From NCBI GenBank assembly GCA_023700825.1, contig JAMPYE010000126.1:1-9963 (forward strand): DNA of 9,963 nucleotides, in the 5' to 3' direction. The translations under genes and the position numbers were made by a program. The DNA is from Thermoanaerobaculia bacterium. GTDB lineage: Bacteria > Acidobacteriota > Thermoanaerobaculia > Gp7-AA8. The notes beneath the pieces were generated by a model. It saw nothing but the letters and a program-made list of their open reading frames with translations. It had not been told where the DNA came from and ran no database searches. Shown here piece after piece: positions 6,262-9,963 of this stretch (position 1 is its first letter; the number at the start of each line of letters is the position of its first letter).

Positions 6262-7101
6262 ATGGCCTGGTTCAAGAAAGAAAAGACGCCGAAGACGCCC
6301 GCCGGACAGCGCCCCACGATCCCCGAGGGGCTCTGGACCAAGTGCGAAGAGTGCAAGGAAATCATCTTCGCCAAGACGGTGGAGCAGAATCTGAACGTCT
6401 GTCCCCGCTGCGGATTCCACTTCCGCCTGACCGCGAGGGAACGGTTCGAGCTCTTTTTCGACGACGGGCAGTACGAAGAATTCGCGACTGGCATCCGATC
6501 GGGCGATCCCCTCAAGTTCCGCGACACGAAAGCCTATCCGGATCGTCTGCGCCTCTACACGCAGAAAGTCGGGTCGGGCGATGCGGTGCTCTGCGCGGAG
6601 GGGCGGCTCGACGGGATGCTGCTCGTCATCGCCTCGATGGAGTACGACTTCATGGGCGGTTCGATGGGCTCGGTGGTCGGCGAGAAGATCACGATCGCTG
6701 CGGAACGCGCGCTGGAGAAGGAGATCCCCTTCGTCATCGTCTCGTGCTCCGGCGGCGCGCGCATGCAGGAGGGGATCCTTTCGCTGATGCAGATGGCGAA
6801 GATCTCCGCCGCGCTGAGGCGGCTCGCCGACAAGGGTCTGCCTTACATCTCGGTGATGACGAACCCGACGACCGGGGGAGTGACCGCGTCGTACGCGATG
6901 CTGGGTGACGTGAACATCGCGGAGCCGAAGGCTCTCATCGGATTCGCCGGACCGCGAGTCATCGAGCAGACGATCCGCCAAAAGCTCCCGGAGGGATTCC
7001 AGCGCTCCGAGTTCCTGCTCGAGCACGGCATGGTCGACATCATCGCCGAGCGGCACGAGCTGAAGTCGACGGTCGCGAAGGTGATCCGCCACCTGGCATG
7101 A
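6262..7101 (+). CDS. accD: acetyl-CoA carboxylase carboxyltransferase subunit beta AccD
   Basis: Beta subunit of the carboxyltransferase that moves carboxyl from biotin to acetyl-CoA, making malonyl-CoA for fatty acid synthesis; it works with AccA. The 279 residues fit the family. An N-terminal four-cysteine zinc ribbon is visible (Cys28, Cys31, Cys47, Cys50 in KCEECKE and NVCPRCGFHF). The crotonase-like core follows, with MEYDFMGGSMGSVVGEK, SCSGGARMQEGILSLMQMAK, TNPTTGGVTASYAMLGD and GFAGPRVIEQTIRQKLPEGF. The ATG at 6262 gives the usual N-terminus (MAWFKKEK) although the SD is poor (only CCGGA close by). The stop overlaps the folC start as ATGA. The accD-folC order is common across bacteria. 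Confidence 0.97.
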   Translation: MAWFKKEKTPKTPAGQRPTIPEGLWTKCEECKEIIFAKTVEQNLNVCPRCGFHFRLTARERFELFFDDGQYEEFATGIRSGDPLKFRDTKAYPDRLRLYTQKVGSGDAVLCAEGRLDGMLLVIASMEYDFMGGSMGSVVGEKITIAAERALEKEIPFVIVSCSGGARMQEGILSLMQMAKISAALRRLADKGLPYISVMTNPTTGGVTASYAMLGDVNIAEPKALIGFAGPRVIEQTIRQKLPEGFQRSEFLLEHGMVDIIAERHELKSTVAKVIRHLA

Positions 7102-8432
7102 GCGCTGCTCGCCGGCCCGCCCGCGTCGCGCGCGGCAACGAGCCGGCTCCGTTCCGCAATCGGCGAGCCGCGATTCGCTGGCTCGATTCACTGCAGGGAA
7201 GCGGCATCCGCCCCGGGCTCGACCGGATGCGGGCGCTACTTCGCGCAATGGACAACCCGCATCGCGCGTTCGAAACGGTCGTCGTCGCCGGGACGAACGG
7301 GAAGGGCTCCACGTCGGCGACGATCGCATCGATCCTGCTGCGTGCCGGGCTCCGGACCGGTCTCTACACGTCGCCGCACCTCGTCGATCTGCGCGAGCGC
7401 TGGCGGATCGACGAGGCCGACGTCTCTCCCGACGCGCTGCTCGCGGCCCTCCGGGAAATGCATGTCGGCTCGCGCGTCAGCGGCATCGAGCCTACGTACT
7501 TCGAGGCGCTCACGCTGCTCGCGTTTCTCATTTTTCGCGACGCGAAGTGCGATGTCGCCGTGCTCGAAGTGGGAATGGGAGGTAGGCTCGACGCGACGAA
7601 CGTGACCCGACCTCTCGTGGCGCTGATCTCGGCGGTCGCGATGGACCACCAGGAGTTTCTCGGCGACACGATCGAGTCGATCGCCCGCGAAAAGGCAGGT
7701 GTGATCCATCACGGGACGTCCGCGGTGACGTCGGTACGCGACGCTCGCGCGCTGCGCGTGATTCGAGCGCGCGCCGCGCGCGTCGGGGCGACGCTCGCGG
7801 AAACGTCCGCAGACTGCAGGGCCTCGAATGTCCGCCTCGAGAAGGGCGGGCTCGCCTTTCGTCTCCTCACGCCAATCGGGCGCTACGAGCTGCGCACGCC
7901 TCTCGCCGGCGCCCATCAGCCTGACAACGTCGCACTCGCGGTTCGCGGCGCCGAGCGGCTGCGGGCACGGTTCCCCTCGATCACTCGCGAGGTGATCGTG
8001 GAGGGTGTCGCTTCGACCGTATGGCGCGGCAGGCTCGAGAGCATCGAGCTTCCGCACGGCGTGGTGTGGGTCGACGGCGGGCACAACGAGGATGCGATCC
8101 GGGCGATCGTCCCGTTCGTCGAAGAGCGAATACCGCATCCGCGCTGCCTCGTCTTCGGGATCATGCGTGACAAGGACTGGGAGACGGTGGCGAGTCTCGT
8201 CTTTCCGCTTTTCGACAGGATCATTCTGACGAAGCCCGATCGCGATCGCGGCTGTGATCCGCGCGCGCTCGCGCGCCTCGCGGGGCTCGATCGCCGCCGG
8301 GTCACGATCCGCGCGCGTCCCGCGGCGGCGGTCGAGCTCGCGGTCGAGGAGTGCTGGCCTGCGACGCTGGTCTGCGGTTCGCTCTACCTGGCAGGAGCCG
8401 CGATCGAAGTGCTCGACGGCATTCGCCGCTAG
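7098..8432 (+). CDS. folC: folylpolyglutamate synthase / dihydrofolate synthase FolC
   Basis: Mur-ligase-type ATP enzyme that adds glutamate to folates and, in many bacteria, also glutamate to dihydropteroate. The 444 residues fit. Visible are the P-loop VVVAGTNGKGSTSAT (61-75), GLYTSPHL (88-95), TYFEALTLLAFLIF (133-146), EVGMGGRLDATN (157-168), HQEFLGDTIESIAREKAGVI (184-203) with the likely carbamylated Lys199, LAGAHQPDNVALA (269-281), WRGRLE (309-314), the VDGGHNEDAI loop (325-334, usually DGAHN) and FGIMRDKDW (353-361). The first 20 or so residues are a basic extension not typical of the family; a later start is possible, but the ATG at 7098 overlaps the accD stop by 4 nt, which supports it. 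Whether it has one or both activities cannot be told from sequence. Confidence 0.95.
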   Translation: MSAARRPARVARGNEPAPFRNRRAAIRWLDSLQGSGIRPGLDRMRALLRAMDNPHRAFETVVVAGTNGKGSTSATIASILLRAGLRTGLYTSPHLVDLRERWRIDEADVSPDALLAALREMHVGSRVSGIEPTYFEALTLLAFLIFRDAKCDVAVLEVGMGGRLDATNVTRPLVALISAVAMDHQEFLGDTIESIAREKAGVIHHGTSAVTSVRDARALRVIRARAARVGATLAETSADCRASNVRLEKGGLAFRLLTPIGRYELRTPLAGAHQPDNVALAVRGAERLRARFPSITREVIVEGVASTVWRGRLESIELPHGVVWVDGGHNEDAIRAIVPFVEERIPHPRCLVFGIMRDKDWETVASLVFPLFDRIILTKPDRDRGCDPRALARLAGLDRRRVTIRARPAAAVELAVEECWPATLVCGSLYLAGAAIEVLDGIRR

Positions 8433-8434
8433 TG

Positions 8435-8455
8435 GCGACGGCCTCCGGCCGTCGC
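8435..8455 (+). terminator. hairpin directly after folC
   Basis: A perfect 9-bp stem, GCGACGGCC (8435-8443) with GGCCGTCGC (8447-8455), closed by TCC and starting 2 nt after the folC stop. It has no T-tract, so it is either a poor intrinsic terminator or an mRNA 3'-end stabiliser. Its GTGGCG start and TCC loop resemble the hairpin at 8481-8503, so it may instead be a relative of that repeat. Confidence 0.45.
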
Positions 8456-8476
8456 GGCGCCGTGGCCCGAGCCTTG

Positions 8477-8519
8477 TGTGGCGCAGACACTTCCTGTCTG
8501 CGCGCGGCGCGAAGCGCCG
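8477..8519 (+). repeat. REP-like double hairpin, left unit
   Basis: Two adjoining perfect hairpins: GCGCAGACA (8481-8489) with TGTCTGCGC (8495-8503), and CGGCGC (8505-8510) with GCGCCG (8514-8519) around a GAA loop. The unit recurs in inverted orientation at 8600-8640. Confidence 0.75.
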
Positions 8520-8520
8520 A

Positions 8521-8592
8521 AACGAACTGCGAGGAAAGAAATCAGGGGCCGTCGACCTCGTTTCTGCATTCCTCTCGTTCCTTCGTCCATCG
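8521..8592. repeat. probable degraded copy B of the heptad-element core
   Basis: It lies between the two double hairpins. GAGGAAAGAAATCAGGGGC (8531-8549) resembles the core start of copy A around 6136-6154, and TTTCTGCATTCCTC (8561-8574) matches TTTCTACATTCCTC (6170-6183) with one change. The heptads after it are broken by small indels. Homology is judged by eye. Confidence 0.5.
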
Positions 8593-8599
8593 ACACTGG

Positions 8600-8640
8600 G
8601 CCGCCTTCGGCGGCGCGCAGGCAGGAGTGCCTGCGTCACA
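8600..8640 (-). repeat. REP-like double hairpin, right unit (inverted)
   Basis: The reverse complement aligns with 8477-8519 over its length with two 1-nt gaps. Hairpins: GCCGCC (8600-8605) with GGCGGC (8609-8614), and CGCAGGCA (8616-8623) with TGCCTGCG (8628-8635). Differences from the left unit are largely compensatory, keeping both stems paired and the GAA loop. Confidence 0.75.
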
Positions 8641-8689
8641 TCGAAGCGCCGGTCGACCTCGGGACACCGGCGCTGCGAGTCCCTTCAGC

Positions 8690-8695
8690 TACAAT
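8690..8695 (+). promoter_or_regulatory. candidate -10 box of glyA
   Basis: TACAAT matches five of six -10 positions. The predicted start site (about 8702) lies just before the SD at 8706. No good -35 lies at the normal distance. Confidence 0.45.
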
Positions 8696-8705
8696 GCGCC
8701 GAAAC

Positions 8706-8709
8706 GGAG
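8706..8709 (+). promoter_or_regulatory. ribosome binding site of glyA
   Basis: GGAG 8 nt before the ATG at 8718; it fixes the start of glyA. Confidence 0.7.
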
Positions 8710-8717
8710 AATCCACA

Positions 8718-9963
8718 ATGGCCAACGCAACCGACACCCATGCAAACCTCCACGCGCTGCTCCAGCGCGATCTCCGCGACGTCGACCCAGAGATCGCAGA
8801 CGCGATCCGAGCCGAGAGCACCCGGCAGAACGACACGCTCGAGCTGATCGCCTCCGAGAATCACGTCTCGAAGGCCGTCCTCACGGCGACGGGTTCGGTC
8901 TTCACGAACAAGTACGCCGAAGGCTACCCCGGGAAGCGCTACTACGGCGGGTGCGGGCCGACCGACGTCGCCGAGTCGATCGCGATCGAGCGCGCGAAGG
9001 CGCTCTTCGGCGCCGAGCACGCGAACGTTCAGCCGCACTCCGGCTCGCAGGCGAACATGAGCGTCTACTTCACGGTGCTCAAGCCGGGCGACGTGATCAT
9101 GGGGATGGATCTCTCGCACGGCGGGCACCTGACGCATGGCCACCCGCTCTCCTACAGCGGCCGCGATTTCCAGGTCGTCTCCTACGGGGTGCGGCAGGAC
9201 GACGAACGGATCGACTACGACGCGATGCAGCGGCTCGCCTCGGAGCGCAAGCCGAAACTGATCATCTGCGGAGCCTCGGCGTATCCGCGCATCATCGACT
9301 TCAAGCGGATCCGCGAGATCGCCGACTCGTGCGGCGCGATGATGATGGCCGACATCGCGCACATCGCCGGCCTCATCGTCGCCGGAGAGCACCCGTCTCC
9401 GGTGCCTTACGCCGACTTCGTCACGACCACCACACACAAGACTCTCCGAGGGCCGCGCTCAGGGCTCGTACTCTGCAAGGAGAAGTACGCGAAGGATCTC
9501 GATCGCAGCGTTTTCCCCGGAATCCAGGGCGGGCCGCTCGTTCACGTCATCGCGGCCAAGGCAGTGGCCTTCCGCGAGGCGGCAACCGAGGAGTTCCGCG
9601 CCTACCAGCGTCAGATCGTCAGGAACGCGAAGGTGCTGTCCGAAGGGGTCGCCGCCGCAGGCTTCAGGCTCGTTTCGGGCGGTACGGACAATCACCTCTT
9701 CCTCGCCGACGTCTTCTCGAAGGGCGTCACCGGGAAGGAAGGGGAGAAGATGCTGGAAGCGGCGGGCATCACGGTCAACAAGAACACGATCCCGTTCGAC
9801 TTGAACAAGCCGATGGTCGCGTCGGGAATTCGCATCGGCACCCCCGCGGTGACGACGCGCGGCATGGGCGAGGGCGAGATGCGCCAGCTCGCCGCGTTCA
9901 TCGCCGAGGTGCTCGACTCGAAGGGTGATGCCGGCGTCGTGGAGAGCGTGCGCGTTCGCGTGC
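8718..9963 (+). CDS. glyA: serine hydroxymethyltransferase GlyA (C-terminal end beyond the window)
   Basis: PLP enzyme that interconverts serine plus tetrahydrofolate with glycine plus 5,10-methylene-tetrahydrofolate, the main source of one-carbon units. 415 codons are present without a stop; only a short C-terminal end can be missing, since the family is about 415-430 residues. Visible are LELIASENHVS (41-51), EGYPGKRYYGGCGPTDVAES, the PHSGSQAN phosphate loop, HGGHLTHG (134-141), MADIAHIAGL with Asp212 and His215, TTTTHKTLRGPR with the PLP lysine Lys241, FPGIQGGPLVHVIAAKAVAF, GGTDNHLFLADV and SGIRIGTPAVTTRGM. Numbering runs about 12 ahead of the E. coli enzyme because of a longer N-terminus. 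Start at 8718 with a clear SD. PRSG replaces the common PRGG after the lysine motif. It follows the folate gene folC but is separated by a repeat-filled gap with its own -10, so it is probably transcribed separately. Confidence 0.97.
   Translation, partial: MANATDTHANLHALLQRDLRDVDPEIADAIRAESTRQNDTLELIASENHVSKAVLTATGSVFTNKYAEGYPGKRYYGGCGPTDVAESIAIERAKALFGAEHANVQPHSGSQANMSVYFTVLKPGDVIMGMDLSHGGHLTHGHPLSYSGRDFQVVSYGVRQDDERIDYDAMQRLASERKPKLIICGASAYPRIIDFKRIREIADSCGAMMMADIAHIAGLIVAGEHPSPVPYADFVTTTTHKTLRGPRSGLVLCKEKYAKDLDRSVFPGIQGGPLVHVIAAKAVAFREAATEEFRAYQRQIVRNAKVLSEGVAAAGFRLVSGGTDNHLFLADVFSKGVTGKEGEKMLEAAGITVNKNTIPFDLNKPMVASGIRIGTPAVTTRGMGEGEMRQLAAFIAEVLDSKGDAGVVESVRVRV

Noticed and set aside
7098..7160. 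Basic N-terminal extension of FolC as a sign of a wrong start or a fusion
   Set aside because: The ATGA overlap with accD is a typical coupled start, and about 20 extra residues is within family variation.
8351..9928. 525-codon plus-strand open frame running from folC through glyA
   Set aside because: It is out of frame with FolC and GlyA, both supported by motifs, and reads through the repeat cluster; the product is Arg-rich low-complexity sequence.

Overview
The window looks like ordinary chromosomal DNA from a high-GC, Gram-negative bacterium. The evidence is an lpxC gene for lipid A synthesis, a NtrY-type sensor kinase, an HD-GYP protein, strong GC bias with long meaningless antisense frames, and dispersed palindromic repeats between genes. 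An Acidobacteriota-like or deltaproteobacterial-type lineage is plausible, but the sequence alone does not settle it.

Left block, minus strand (1-3553): lpxC, then a secreted DUF4390-type protein, then a NtrY-like membrane histidine kinase that runs off the left edge. The genes are tightly packed: a 53-nt gap, then a 4-nt ATGA overlap. Upstream of lpxC is a well-spaced -24/-12 (sigma-54 type) promoter match. A 17-bp hairpin lies in the lpxC/DUF4390 gap and buries the DUF4390 start codon.

Centre (3554-3955): a divergent control region of about 400 bases with no convincing gene. It carries the lpxC promoter candidate, a palindrome and a -10-like box for the rightward genes.

Right block, plus strand (3956-9963): an HD-GYP protein with an N-terminal GAF-like region is coupled by a 1-nt overlap to smpB (trans-translation). 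A 210-nt gap holds an inverted array of 7-base repeats. Next come accD and folC (4-nt ATGA overlap), the usual pairing of fatty-acid and folate genes. A 285-nt gap of stacked hairpins includes a REPIN-like inverted pair around a second, degraded copy of the heptad-element core. Last is glyA (serine hydroxymethyltransferase), which has its own SD and -10 and is cut by the right edge. FolC and GlyA both act in one-carbon/folate metabolism.

The protein genes are mostly standard housekeeping. The less ordinary material is non-coding: the heptad inverted-repeat element, the covarying double-hairpin pair, the start-codon hairpin before the DUF4390 gene, and the sigma-54-like promoter with an upstream palindrome.
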